A stretch of 64,000 bases of DNA from Niallia sp052318935 (GTDB taxonomy: Bacteria; Bacillota; Bacilli; Bacillales; Cytobacillaceae), in the NCBI GenBank assembly GCA_052318935.1, contig JBQRKO010000007.1; one strand, written 5' to 3'. A program made the position numbers and the translations under genes. Position 1 is the first letter of the stretch, and every line of letters begins with the position of its first letter. Below are positions 34,719-43,036 of this stretch, piece by piece. Under the pieces are notes generated by a model. The model saw nothing but the letters and a program-made list of their open reading frames with translations. It had not been told where the DNA came from and did not search any database.

Positions 34719-35195
34719 TTATGTCAGTTCATCGTTTAAACGAATGATTTGCTTTAATCTTTTATCAGCTTGTTTGTCCGTATAATTAGGATCTTGCAAT
34801 TTTTCCCACAATCTTGCTGACTCTAGAAAAATTTTATAATCGCTTGATAAAGTAAAATTTTCATCAGGAAATTTCTTTTTTAGTTTTTCTTTTAATTCTT
34901 TTTCAATGCCTTTCATTTTCAATCGATACATATGCTTTACTTTATAAGCAACTAAAATATCCTTTTTTCCTTTTATAACAGCAACATCATATATAGAAGG
35001 AACTGCACTTGTTTCCTCTTTTATTTGTTCTACCTTTTTTTGATTTGCTTCATGGTCATTCTTTCCAATAACAACAGGCTGTTGATTTACCATTTTAAAC
35101 AAAGCCCACCTGCTGTGACTAGAGTATTTTTCACAGCCGGTCAGAATCATGCTGATTATTAGCAAAAAAAAGATTACTGTTTTTTTATTTGTCAT
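34719..35195 (-). CDS. YhcN/YlaJ-family sporulation lipoprotein
   Basis: A 158-residue lipoprotein with signal peptide TVIFFLLIISMILTGC. The mature part matches the YhcN/YlaJ group: ADK-like repeats are replaced by SVPSIYDVAVIKGKKDILVA and KGIEKELKEKLKKKFPDENF, which resemble the cortex-lipoprotein fold. Members are made in the forespore and sit in the inner membrane. Its position directly upstream of spoVAC-AD-AEb is the arrangement of spoVA2mob operons. ATG 35195 follows GGAAGGGAAG. Confidence 0.8.
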   Translation of the reverse strand: MTNKKTVIFFLLIISMILTGCEKYSSHSRWALFKMVNQQPVVIGKNDHEANQKKVEQIKEETSAVPSIYDVAVIKGKKDILVAYKVKHMYRLKMKGIEKELKEKLKKKFPDENFTLSSDYKIFLESARLWEKLQDPNYTDKQADKRLKQIIRLNDELT

Positions 35196-35311
35196 ATTCT
35201 TCCCTTCCTACATATGTAATGGTATCGTTTAATCTTTTTTTATTTTTTTCTATTAATAAACTTTTTATGAAAAATTTTTACTTACGGAATGAACCAATTT
35301 TTGTAAGACAT

Positions 35312-35350
35312 AAAAAAGAATTCCTCTATTTTCAGAAGAATTCTTTTTTA
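35312..35350 (-). terminator. terminator after the small Cys-rich protein gene
   Basis: AAAAAAGAATTC and GAATTCTTTTTT form a hairpin with long A and T tracts on each side, downstream of the minus-strand small gene ending at 35457. Confidence 0.7.
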
Positions 35351-35456
35351 TCCCATTCTTTTTTAGTGTGAAAACAGGCCAATAAGTGAAGTAGAGAAGA
35401 TTTTCAACTCAAGTGAATTAGTGCTACAACAAAAGTTGCCGATTGCTGAAACGAGT

Positions 35457-35564
35457 TCACTTGGACGATTTTTTCCCGCATCCACAGCCTGATTTTTTTT
35501 TCTTTTTCTTTTGTGGTATTGTTTTTACTGCTTCTGAACTTTTTTCACTTTTTTTATGATACAT
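35457..35564 (-). CDS. small lysine-rich protein with C-terminal GCGCG motif
   Basis: A 35-residue peptide begins at ATG 35564 after GGAGGGATAGGGA, a strong ribosome site. It is very basic (VKTIPQKKKKKKSGCGCGKK) and ends KSSK. The GCGCG near the C-terminus resembles small spore proteins of Bacilli, and the gene lies between spoVA-type and coat genes, so a sporulation role is plausible. It has its own terminator. No family is recognised. Confidence 0.6.
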   Translation of the reverse strand: MYHKKSEKSSEAVKTIPQKKKKKKSGCGCGKKSSK

Positions 35565-35663
35565 TCCCTATCCCTCCAAGCATACATTATCCAAACGCTA
35601 CCATATACTATGTTTAATAAAATAAGCTTGTGTAAACATCTTGCCTATATTCCTAAAGTTTGC

Positions 35664-36023
35664 TTATTCCTCTGGTAGCACTCTTTGCAGCAAAGCTTCA
35701 ATAAGTGCAGCTGCACCTGCAATGGCGAACACAAGCACAAAAGGAGTGTAGACAACAGGAAACAGAAAATATAATAGAGTTAAAAAAATGGCAGACCAAA
35801 CTCCTGTACACCAATAACAACTAATTAGTTCTCCAAAAAAACTTCTAACCTTACCTGACTTTGGAACATAATATATTTCATCTTGACCAGCTTCGTTTTT
35901 TTCTGTTATTTCCTCTAATACTATATTTCGGATAAATTCTGTAATTGTGTCATACACCATTAGTCTTGTGATCCGGAAACTTGCAAGGATTAATAAAATA
36001 AAATCCATAACATGTATATTCAA
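35664..36023 (-). CDS. yjcA: sporulation protein YjcA (DUF1360)
   Basis: A 119-residue membrane protein. TTG 36023 is preferred since AAGGAGAGGG lies just before it. It begins with a hydrophobic helix, then ASFRITRLMVYDTITEFIRN and GELISCYWCTGVWSAIFLTL, the DUF1360 signature with its paired cysteines. B. subtilis YjcA is a mother-cell sporulation protein next to the cotVWXYZ cluster, as here. Confidence 0.88.
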   Translation of the reverse strand: MNIHVMDFILLILASFRITRLMVYDTITEFIRNIVLEEITEKNEAGQDEIYYVPKSGKVRSFFGELISCYWCTGVWSAIFLTLLYFLFPVVYTPFVLVFAIAGAAALIEALLQRVLPEE

Positions 36024-36208
36024 TCTTACCCTCTCCTTCTTTTCATATTTTTCCATTTAAAACAAGTGTATCTCAGCCCCTTTCCTCTTTAGGTAAATGC
36101 CTAAATTTACAGAAAAAAGGCGTTTGTCCGTAACCCATAAGGACCTTTGGCAATATGTTAGTAGTGTAGTATCACAAAGAAAGAAACAAAATAAGGAGGA
36201 AATAAATT

Positions 36209-36706
36209 ATGGGTTGTGGAAAAAAAGACGATATTCACGGTACATCTAGCTGTGTTTGTGAAGTAGTTCGTGCCATTAAAGATATCCAAGATAATGCAGA
36301 AGACCGTTGCGAATGTGAAACAAACTGTTTCTCAGAACCACTTGGTTCACTTGTATCACCAACAAGAAGAGAAAAAGCGGATACTCGTGTATTTGTTTTA
36401 AAAACAGCAGAAGGAAAACCATTTCACGCTTTCTTTAGAGGAGACGATTGCGCATGTGTGTCTATTTTCTTCCGTGTAGAAGATGTATTTGACAACTGCT
36501 GTGCAGTATTAAGAGTTCTTGCTCCTGTGAAAAAAACTCATTCAGGAAGAGAAACACTTGATATTGTAGAAGACTGCTGCATTGATTTAAAGAAAGTTTG
36601 TGAAGTAGACGGCTTCCGTCGTACAAGTGACTGCATTACAGTTGATTTAAAATGCTTCTGTGCAGTACAATGTATCGCTGATGTAGATTTAGATATTTGT
36701 GATTAA
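36209..36706 (+). CDS. cotZ: spore coat protein CotZ/CotY
   Basis: A 165-residue cysteine-rich outer spore-coat/crust protein starting MGCGKKDDIHGTSSCVCEVV; ATG 36209 follows AAGGAGGAAAT. At least fifteen cysteines are spread through the protein, including DDCACVSIFF, FDNCCAVLRV and VEDCCIDLKKVC. CotY and CotZ form disulfide-linked two-dimensional arrays in the spore crust. Only one copy is present and the cotV, cotW and cotX partners of B. subtilis are absent beside it. Confidence 0.93.
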   Translation: MGCGKKDDIHGTSSCVCEVVRAIKDIQDNAEDRCECETNCFSEPLGSLVSPTRREKADTRVFVLKTAEGKPFHAFFRGDDCACVSIFFRVEDVFDNCCAVLRVLAPVKKTHSGRETLDIVEDCCIDLKKVCEVDGFRRTSDCITVDLKCFCAVQCIADVDLDICD

Positions 36707-36742
36707 TAGGACCAACTCATGGTTATCTTTTATGCAACCAGT

Positions 36743-36768
36743 CTGTGTAGGCTGGTTGCTTTATACTG
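36743..36768 (+). terminator. intrinsic terminator after cotZ
   Basis: GCAACCAG and CTGGTTGC pair around a short loop and are followed by TTTAT, 37 bases past the cotZ stop. Confidence 0.75.
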
Positions 36769-36776
36769 CAAGAAGG

Positions 36777-36923
36777 CGTTCAAAAAGTCCGGGAAAAATA
36801 GCTGTCGAATTTCTGCGTCAGTTTGCTTATCCGCTCCTCACGTATTAAATGCATACGCTGCGGTGCTCTAAGCTAAACTTCCTTGAACTTCTCGGCTCTT
36901 TTTGTCCTCCTTTTTGAACACTC
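36777..36923. repeat. dispersed palindromic repeat, family A (full-length, inverted)
   Basis: Same family as 5317-5471 in opposite orientation. It has GTTCAAAAAGT and CCTTTTTGAAC ends and CTCACGTATTAAATGCATAC inside. It fills the gap after the cotZ terminator. Confidence 0.75.
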
Positions 36924-37091
36924 ACTGCAAGAAACTTTCCCTATACACTTTACTCCTTCCCACAGACAATCACCGGTTTTCATTCATTCCATTTTATGCT
37001 CTATAATATCCCCTCATGTTAATGGACAACTTAGAAAAAAACTGTTCAATAAAATGTCACTTGTTATCTATTAATTTATCTACCTTAAATA
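36924..37091. other. gene-free gap between repeats
   Basis: AT-rich sequence without a credible gene. The open frame that spans 36883-37074 begins inside repeat A and has no ribosome site. Confidence 0.5.
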
Positions 37092-37486
37092 AAGGCTCTG
37101 ATTTGCAAAAGGTCAGGGAATCCACTCCCTTTCCGCGGACATTCTTTCAAGCCTCCTCGCTCGCATACGAGAGGCCACTGAAAAAGTAAATGCTATAAAA
37201 TATAGGTAGTGACAATCTAAGCAACGAAGAGGTTTTCGTTTGGTTTTCCGAGGCTTACCAAAATGATGGTCGTTTTCAAACTCTCTATACCATTTTTACC
37301 CTAATAAATTTAAGTGTTTCACCTATAATTTATCTAATAAAACACTTTTTCAGTGCCATCCGTATACGATCCTGTGGGGTCTCGTCTTTCTCTCATTTAC
37401 ACAGGAGTCTACGTGTATTCAGGCTGCTGAGTACTTCTTCTCCCATTTTTTACGTAAAAAACAACAAACTTTGAGAAAACAGCCTT
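37092..37486. repeat. family B palindromic element interrupted by a family E element
   Basis: The outer parts match the family B element, reversed: CCTTTCCGCGGAC and GCCTCCTCG on the left, CCTGTGGGGTCTCGTCTTTC, ACGTGTATTCAGGCTG and GAGAAAACAGCCTT on the right. A family E element separates them inside the core. Confidence 0.75.
37171..37363. mobile_element. family E element (MITE-like) with ATACGA target duplication
   Basis: A 193-base insert with inverted ends CCACTGAAAAAGT and ACTTTTTCAGTG. It is flanked by direct ATACGA repeats (37165-37170 and 37364-37369) and lies in the core of a family B element. Compared with the copy at 59063-59365 it lacks the GC-rich middle. Confidence 0.75.
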
Positions 37487-37508
37487 TAACAAATAACAAA
37501 GTCTAAAT

Positions 37509-37543
37509 AAAAAAACCTTCATCTAATAATAAGATGAGGTTTA
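37509..37543 (-). terminator. intrinsic terminator after cotO
   Basis: On the minus strand AAACCTCATCT and AGATGAAGGTTT pair and TTTTT follows; it lies 13 bases past the cotO stop. Confidence 0.8.
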
Positions 37544-37555
37544 AACTTTTAATAC

Positions 37556-38086
37556 TTATAAGCCAATCATTTTTACTTCTTTAATACTATTTAAAGAAAT
37601 TTTCATAACAGATTCATTCATTAGTTTCAGTTGGACTGATTGCTCATCTTTTCCAATAACAAAACCACGAGCATTATGATTATCTGTCATAATAATACAA
37701 GGAACTGGCGGAAGCTGTTTGGGGAAATTCAGAAGATAAACAAGCTTCTCGTCTATACTCATATCTTTAAAGCTTTTTAACCTTCTAAAAGCAGGCTTTT
37801 TTGCATCATTGCTATTCCCATCTTCTTGTTTTATATTATATTCTTCAATCTGTTTTTGTACTGCCCCTGGAGTTTCAGTTATATTTGCTGCTATTTTCTC
37901 TTTTTCCTCTGTTGCCTTCTCTTGTAGTTGCAATTTCTCTTCAAGTTGTTTTTTTATTAGTGCCTTTTGTTTTTCTTGTTTTGACTTTTTTACTGAATAT
38001 GAAGCTTGCATCGTATTATTAATAACAGATTGATTGCTCTGTTTAACAAACAACAATGGTGTTTTATCTCCCTTTTTATTCAACAT
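37556..38086 (-). CDS. cotO: spore coat morphogenetic protein CotO
   Basis: A 176-residue protein starting MLNKKGDKTPLLFVKQ at ATG 38086, selected by GGAGGTGACATC upstream. The N-terminal half is a charged, Lys/Glu/Gln-rich helix likely to form coiled coil; the C-terminal 70 residues (SIDEKLVYLLNFPKQLPPVP, then NARGFVIGKDEQSVQL) match the CotO/YjbX domain. CotO helps encase the spore in outer coat. It lies between fabI and cotZ as in B. subtilis. Confidence 0.88.
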   Translation of the reverse strand: MLNKKGDKTPLLFVKQSNQSVINNTMQASYSVKKSKQEKQKALIKKQLEEKLQLQEKATEEKEKIAANITETPGAVQKQIEEYNIKQEDGNSNDAKKPAFRRLKSFKDMSIDEKLVYLLNFPKQLPPVPCIIMTDNHNARGFVIGKDEQSVQLKLMNESVMKISLNSIKEVKMIGL

Positions 38087-38223
38087 GATGTCACCTCCTA
38101 AAAGCACTTATCATTTAAGTAGAAAGGAAATACCTAGTTCTTCCTAATGTATGCAAGTGGCAGTGACTTCGTTAATATACTTATATTAGAATAAAGCTTA
38201 TCTTATCTCTAATTAAACAAAAA

Positions 38224-38438
38224 AATGCTCTTTTCGTATAGATTGTTGTTATTTAACCCGCAGCATGAATACACTTCGCTTTCCGCGGACGAGTGCCGAG
38301 CCTCCTCGTCGCTATGCTCCTGTGGGGTCTCGACTTTCTCGCTTTTCCCGCAGGAGGCTACGTGTATTCAGGCTGCTCAGTGCTTAGGCCATGTTTATTA
38401 TTTTATTCAAAAACAACAAACTTTTAGAAAACAGCCAA
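38224..38438. repeat. dispersed palindromic element, family B (copy between fabI and cotO)
   Basis: Reverse-oriented copy with ends ATGCTCTTTTCGTATAG and AGAAAACAGCCAAT, the shared core GAATACACTTCGCTTTCCGC and ACGTGTATTCAGGCTG. Its ends are more diverged than those at 26002-26265. Confidence 0.75.
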
Positions 38439-38440
38439 TA

Positions 38441-38478
38441 AAAAAACTTTATTTTCCCAAATGGAAAATAAAGTTTTT
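38441..38478 (-). terminator. intrinsic terminator after fabI
   Basis: AAAAACTTTATTTTCC and GGAAAATAAAGTTTTT are perfectly paired around CAAAT, ending 13 bases past the fabI stop; A and T tracts allow function on either strand. Confidence 0.85.
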
Positions 38479-38490
38479 ACAAAGTATTAT

Positions 38491-39264
38491 TTATGAAATA
38501 ATATGGTATCCAGAATCGACATGGATATTTTCTCCAGTTATTCCTCTTGCAAAATCACTGAATAAAAATACTGCTGTATCGCCCACTTCTTCTGGAGTCG
38601 TTGTTCTTCTAAGTGGTGAACGTTCTTCAATTTCTTTTAAGATCGAGTTGAAATCACTGATTCCTTTTGCAGATAATGTACGGATTGGACCAGCAGAAAT
38701 AGAGTTAACACGAATACCGTCTTTCCCTAAATCTGTCGCTAAATAACGTACACTTGCTTCTAAAGACGCCTTCGCAACACCCATCACATTATAATTTCGG
38801 ATAGCACGCTCTCCACCAAGATACGTTAAAGTTACAATGCTTCCGCCCTCTGTCATTAATCCTTTTGCTTCTTTTGCAACAGCTGTTAAAGAATATGCAC
38901 TAATATTATGAGCTAATAAAAATCCTTCTCTTGTTGTATTCATATAATCGCCTTGCAGCTCTTCTTTATTAGCAAATGCGATACAATGAGCAACACCATG
39001 AATCGTACCTACATCTCCTTTAATTGTTTCAAAACATGCAGCGACTTCATCATCATTTGTAACATCACAAGGAAGAACGATACTGTCATTTGCACCTAAT
39101 GTTTCCACTAAATCACGAACACTTTTTTCCAACCTTTCACCAGCATACGTAAAAATTAAACGAGCTCCTGCTTTATGAAGAGATGTAGCAATTCCCCAAG
39201 CAATACTTCGTTTATTAGCAACACCCATTACGACATAGGTTTTGCCTTTTAATGAAAAAGTCAT
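38491..39264 (-). CDS. fabI: enoyl-[acyl-carrier-protein] reductase [NADH] FabI
   Basis: A 257-residue short-chain-type reductase that completes each fatty-acid elongation cycle. VVMGVANKRSIAWGIA near residues 11-26 is the cofactor loop of FabI, AHNISAY carries the outer Tyr and NYNVMGVAKASLE provides the Tyr-x6-Lys catalytic pair. ATG 39264 follows TAGGAGGAAAC. A perfect FapR operator lies in the promoter region, so it should be repressed by FapR and induced by malonyl-CoA. Confidence 0.95.
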   Translation of the reverse strand: MTFSLKGKTYVVMGVANKRSIAWGIATSLHKAGARLIFTYAGERLEKSVRDLVETLGANDSIVLPCDVTNDDEVAACFETIKGDVGTIHGVAHCIAFANKEELQGDYMNTTREGFLLAHNISAYSLTAVAKEAKGLMTEGGSIVTLTYLGGERAIRNYNVMGVAKASLEASVRYLATDLGKDGIRVNSISAGPIRTLSAKGISDFNSILKEIEERSPLRRTTTPEEVGDTAVFLFSDFARGITGENIHVDSGYHIIS

Positions 39265-39295
39265 TTTGTTTCCTCCTATATATTATTACAAGTTA

Positions 39296-39312
39296 TTAGT
39301 ACCTAGTACTAA
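39296..39312 (-). promoter_or_regulatory. FapR operator upstream of fabI
   Basis: TTAGTACCTAGTACTAA is a 17-base FapR palindrome with perfect TTAGTAC and GTACTAA arms. It lies 32 bases upstream of the fabI start. Confidence 0.88.
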
Positions 39313-39416
39313 TTCTACTACAAAAAGAATAAAAAGAAAAGCACTGTTACTATAGGGTTTTTACTTAATTTCCCTAAAATATTCACAATATTATACGTTT
39401 GTCCGATTGAATATGA

Positions 39417-39532
39417 AAAGCGGAAGCGCCTTGATCAGCCCCGAAGAAAAATGTTCTATTGGCTCAAAAAGTGTTTTTTACTTTTAGAGACAAGAGGTTA
39501 TCTTTCACAGGGGCTAGGCGCTGGAGCTAGAC
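39417..39532. repeat. dispersed repeat, family C
   Basis: GAAAAGCGGAAGCGCC at one end and GGCGCTGGAGCTAGAC at the other form the palindromic ends, with CAGCCCCGAAG and CACAGGGGCTAG inside. Related copies: 41832-42070, 51030-51238, 62287-62430, and fragments at 45998-46047, 48847-48880, 52964-52985 and 63844-63872. Confidence 0.75.
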
Positions 39533-39591
39533 ATTAACCTAACTTCAGATATAAATTCTGATACTATAAGAAAGGCGGAAGCGTCCGTTAG

Positions 39592-40803
39592 CTATGTATA
39601 AACCTTTTCTCCAATCTTTTCATTTGGAAATAGCTTTTTAAAAACAATCGGCGTAATAATACAAGAAATAATAGCAACTAGAATAAACATACCGCTCATT
39701 TGAGATGTAATGCTATTCATTCTTTCTCCGATCGTCGCAGCGGCAATTACTAAAGATAAGGTCGATGTTAATAAAAATCCGGATGAAACAATTGTTTTTG
39801 TGTCATACCACTTTTTTAAATAATAAATCGGTATTAGCTTGCTTGCTAATAACGCTACTAATAATAGCGGGATAAACAACAATAGCATCGGATCTGTAAA
39901 TAAAGACCAAATATCCATCTTCACTCCAACCATCACAAAAAATATAGGAATTAAAAACCCATATCCAAAGGAGTCTAATTGATGAACTAATTCTTCATTT
40001 GGTGACAAAAGGGAAACTAATACCCCTGCTAAAAAAGCACCAAGTATGTTTTCCGCACCAACAGATTCTGATAGAGCTACTAAAAATATAATGAGTGCAA
40101 AGACTGCTCTTGTACCTATTTGAACAGTTCCTTTTGATAGTGAAGCTATTAATTTATTGTTTTTGAACCTTCTGCCTGCAAAATATAATAGAACACCTGC
40201 AGCAAATAAAATAAGCAGCAGCCATGTATTGCCTTCACTTTCATTAACTGAAGCAAACACAGCTAATAGAATCATTGTCACTAAGTCTACTATTACAGCA
40301 ACCAGCAAAATAATTTGTCCAATAGCAGTCTTTATGATATTGGCTTCTTTTAAGGTTGGAACAACAACACCTAAAGAGATAGTCGAAATAATAATGGTCA
40401 TTAAGAAGACACTATCAACAAAACCTGCCAATACAAATACATAGCTTAATAAAATAGAAAGAATAAAAATGCCGATAAAAATGATGAACGAAGCAGAAAA
40501 CGGGTTAGGCTCCAATTTCCCATTTGGAAGTGTTTCTCTTTTTTTATTATTTGAAAAGGCAGTAAAATCAATTTCCAGTCCACTTAAAAACATTAAAAAG
40601 ATAAATCCCAGTGTGGACAATGTTTCCAGCCACATATCTTGTTGAACAAGGTTAAATCCACTTTTTCCGATAATTAATCCCATTAAAATTTCTGCCACTA
40701 CAACAGGGATCACATTCAGTTTAAACCGATGAAGAAGTATCGGCGTTAATAATGCCACAATGATGACAATTACAAGTGACATAACAGAAGCTCCATGGCC
40801 CAT
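39592..40803 (-). CDS. yjbQ: monovalent cation:proton antiporter-2 (CPA2) family protein YjbQ, membrane domain only
   Basis: A 403-residue membrane protein with about twelve helices. ILLHRFKLNVIPVVVAEILM followed by GLIIGKSG and the GAFLAGVLVSLL segment match the CPA2/KefB antiporter domain. ATG 40803 follows AAGGAGGATAAAC. B. subtilis YjbQ is about 614 residues with cytoplasmic TrkA-N/TrkA-C domains; here the protein stops just after the last helix (FKKLFPNEKIGEKVYT) and a family C repeat starts 60 bases further on. Either the regulatory domains were lost or this is a naturally short form. Confidence 0.85.
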   Translation of the reverse strand: MGHGASVMSLVIVIIVALLTPILLHRFKLNVIPVVVAEILMGLIIGKSGFNLVQQDMWLETLSTLGFIFLMFLSGLEIDFTAFSNNKKRETLPNGKLEPNPFSASFIIFIGIFILSILLSYVFVLAGFVDSVFLMTIIISTISLGVVVPTLKEANIIKTAIGQIILLVAVIVDLVTMILLAVFASVNESEGNTWLLLILFAAGVLLYFAGRRFKNNKLIASLSKGTVQIGTRAVFALIIFLVALSESVGAENILGAFLAGVLVSLLSPNEELVHQLDSFGYGFLIPIFFVMVGVKMDIWSLFTDPMLLLFIPLLLVALLASKLIPIYYLKKWYDTKTIVSSGFLLTSTLSLVIAAATIGERMNSITSQMSGMFILVAIISCIITPIVFKKLFPNEKIGEKVYT

Positions 40804-41084
40804 GTTTATCCTCCTTTCAATATGTGTTTTATAGTAACAAATCTTTTTCTATTTGTCGTTAATCTCACCTTATTCATTAATTTTTAACAATTCATTATAA
40901 AAGACTCCATTATTTTCACTGAAAAAATAAAATGAGTTAATTTCATGATTTCTATTATAAATAAGCGTTTACTTCTTCATAAAAGGTTAAAATAGTAAGA
41001 ACATAATTGTTGTGCTAAAAGGTTTAGTATAAGCTTTATTACATTCTTTCCTATACAATAATATTAAAAATATTGGAGGTTTTT

Positions 41085-41822
41085 ATGAAATTAGACATAT
41101 TTGGTGATATTCATGGCTGTTATGAAGAATTTAAAAAACTTACTAAACTGCTTGGATATACATGGGAGAATGGTTTTCCTCTTCATTCAGACGATAGAAA
41201 ACTTGCGTTTGTAGGAGATTTAACAGATCGTGGTCCATATTCGCTAAAAGTAATAGAAGTGCTGTGGAACCTTATGAAAAAGGATCAATTGTTTTATGTC
41301 CCTGGAAATCACTGCAACAAACTTTATCGTTATTTCTTAGGACGTAATGTACAAATTAGGCATGGACTCGAAACGACAGTTGCTGAAATACAGGAGCTGA
41401 CACCAAGTGAGCAGATGAAAATTAAAGAAATGTTTATTGAACTTTATGAAAATGCACCGTTGTATCATCTTTTAGATAATAAAAAATTAATTATTGCACA
41501 TGCAGGAATTCGCGAAGATTACATAGGGGAATACTCCAACAAAGTAAAAACATTCGTTTTATATGGAGACATTACTGGAGAAACACATGAAGATGGATTT
41601 CCTGTACGCAGAGATTGGGCAAAAGAATACGAAGGTAAAGCGACAATCGTATATGGTCATACTCCCGTAAAAGAGGTTCGAATCATCCATAATACGTATA
41701 ATATTGATACTGGAGCAGTTTTTGGCGGAAAATTAACAGCGTTACGCTATCCAGAAATGGAAATAGTATCTGTTCCTTCAAGTATGCCTTATATCGAAGA
41801 AAAATTTCGATCGTTTATTTAA
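41085..41822 (+). CDS. prpE: bis(5'-nucleosyl)-tetraphosphatase PrpE
   Basis: A 245-residue calcineurin-like phosphoesterase. The metal sites are DIFGDIHGCYEE at the N-terminus, FVGDLTDRGP near residue 47 and YVPGNHCNK near residue 76; IIAHAGIRED and VYGHTP complete the set. ATG 41085 after GGAGG is preferred to the upstream TTG. In B. subtilis PrpE hydrolyses Ap4A and affects spore germination. It is divergent from yjbQ and convergent with yjbO. Confidence 0.92.
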   Translation: MKLDIFGDIHGCYEEFKKLTKLLGYTWENGFPLHSDDRKLAFVGDLTDRGPYSLKVIEVLWNLMKKDQLFYVPGNHCNKLYRYFLGRNVQIRHGLETTVAEIQELTPSEQMKIKEMFIELYENAPLYHLLDNKKLIIAHAGIREDYIGEYSNKVKTFVLYGDITGETHEDGFPVRRDWAKEYEGKATIVYGHTPVKEVRIIHNTYNIDTGAVFGGKLTALRYPEMEIVSVPSSMPYIEEKFRSFI

Positions 41823-41831
41823 TAGCAGGAA

Positions 41832-42070
41832 AGAAAAGCGCAGGCGCCTTGCTCAGCCCCGAAGAAAAATGTTCTCTTGCCTCAAAAAGTGTTTTCGACT
41901 TTTAGAGGCAAGAAGTTATCTTTCACAGGGGCTAGGCGCTGGCCTCTTAAGTACGCAAAAAAGGAAAATCGACTAAATACGCCACGTCCTGTGGCAACGT
42001 CGATTGACTCGCATCCTGCGAGCCTGTGGCAACATCGGCACTTGCACATCCTGTACGTCGAAGCTAGACA
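41832..42070. repeat. dispersed repeat, family C (long copy)
   Basis: Starts AAAGCGCAGGCGCC and ends ACGTCGAAGCTAGAC. The inner part CCACGTCCTGTGGCAACGTC and ATCCTGTACGTCGAAGC also occurs in the copies at 51030-51238 and 62287-62430. Confidence 0.75.
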
Positions 42071-42115
42071 CTAAACTAGGTTAATTTTTCAATAAATTGA
42101 CCCTATCTTCCTTCA

Positions 42116-43012
42116 CTATTTTAATTTTCCATTAATCAAATCATTCATATCATCCGGCAGAGGAACAGAGAAGGTTAGTTGTTTATACGTAATCGGATGA
42201 GTGAATTCAAGCTTTGCACAATGAAGCGCTTGTCTTTTGATTATTTCCCTGCTGCCTCCATATAAATCGTCTCCTGCAAGCGGGTGACCTAAATAGGAAA
42301 GATGCACACGAATTTGGTGTGTTCTTCCTGTATCTAAACGAAGTTCCACAAAGGTAAAATCGGGATAGTAGTGACAAACTTTATAACGAGTTCGTGCAAA
42401 TTGACCGTCGCTGCGAACCTCTCTTTTAATAATACTATCATCTTTACGACCAATAGGCTCTTCAATCACTCCTTCTGCTGCAGGCATTCTTCCTTCAGCA
42501 AAAGCGTTATATGTTCGCTTTATCTTGCCATCCTTTTGCTGCTTGCTTAAAAGATGATGGATATGTCTATGTTTTGCTATTAAAACAAGACCAGATGTAT
42601 CTTTATCCAGCCTTGTCACAATATGAACAGTTGAATGGATTCCTTTTTCTCGGTAATAGCCAACCAATCCATTTGCCAAGCTTCCCGTCGGATGCTCTCT
42701 AGAAGGTATAGAGCTCATTCCATCCCTTTTATTAACTACAAGTAAAAAATCATCTTCGTAAAGGATATTAAGTGGAATATTTTCACCCTTTAACCCTTCG
42801 CTCGGGTCTTCCTGTGGAAATGTAACCATTAAAAGGTCGTGATGCTGCAGTATATAGCGAACATTTTCTTCTTTATTATTAACCGTTATTTTACCACCCT
42901 TAAATTTTATTGCTGTTAATGCAATCTTTGAAATTTCTTTTTCTTTTAAAAAATCTTTAATAGTCGTTTCTTTCTCGTGTTCAGCAATTGACCATTGTAA
43001 TCGAAATACCAC
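42116..43012 (-). CDS. yjbO: RluA-family 23S/tRNA pseudouridine synthase YjbO
   Basis: A 298-residue pseudouridine synthase. GTG 43012 follows AGGAGCAGATATAG. An S4-like N-terminal part (TTIKDFLKEKEISKIALTAI) precedes the catalytic domain; the catalytic Asp lies in VTRLDKDTSGLVLIAK, and TGRTHQIRVHLSYLGHPLAGDDLYGG is the family signature. It follows nadK by 24 bases and overlaps no other gene, consistent with a yjbM-nadK-yjbO operon. Confidence 0.92.
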   Translation of the reverse strand: MVFRLQWSIAEHEKETTIKDFLKEKEISKIALTAIKFKGGKITVNNKEENVRYILQHHDLLMVTFPQEDPSEGLKGENIPLNILYEDDFLLVVNKRDGMSSIPSREHPTGSLANGLVGYYREKGIHSTVHIVTRLDKDTSGLVLIAKHRHIHHLLSKQQKDGKIKRTYNAFAEGRMPAAEGVIEEPIGRKDDSIIKREVRSDGQFARTRYKVCHYYPDFTFVELRLDTGRTHQIRVHLSYLGHPLAGDDLYGGSREIIKRQALHCAKLEFTHPITYKQLTFSVPLPDDMNDLINGKLK

Positions 43013-43036
43013 CTATATCTGCTCCTGTCATCACCA

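Noticed and set aside
36883..37074. 63-codon frame after cotZ
   Set aside because: It starts inside a family A repeat and lacks a ribosome site.
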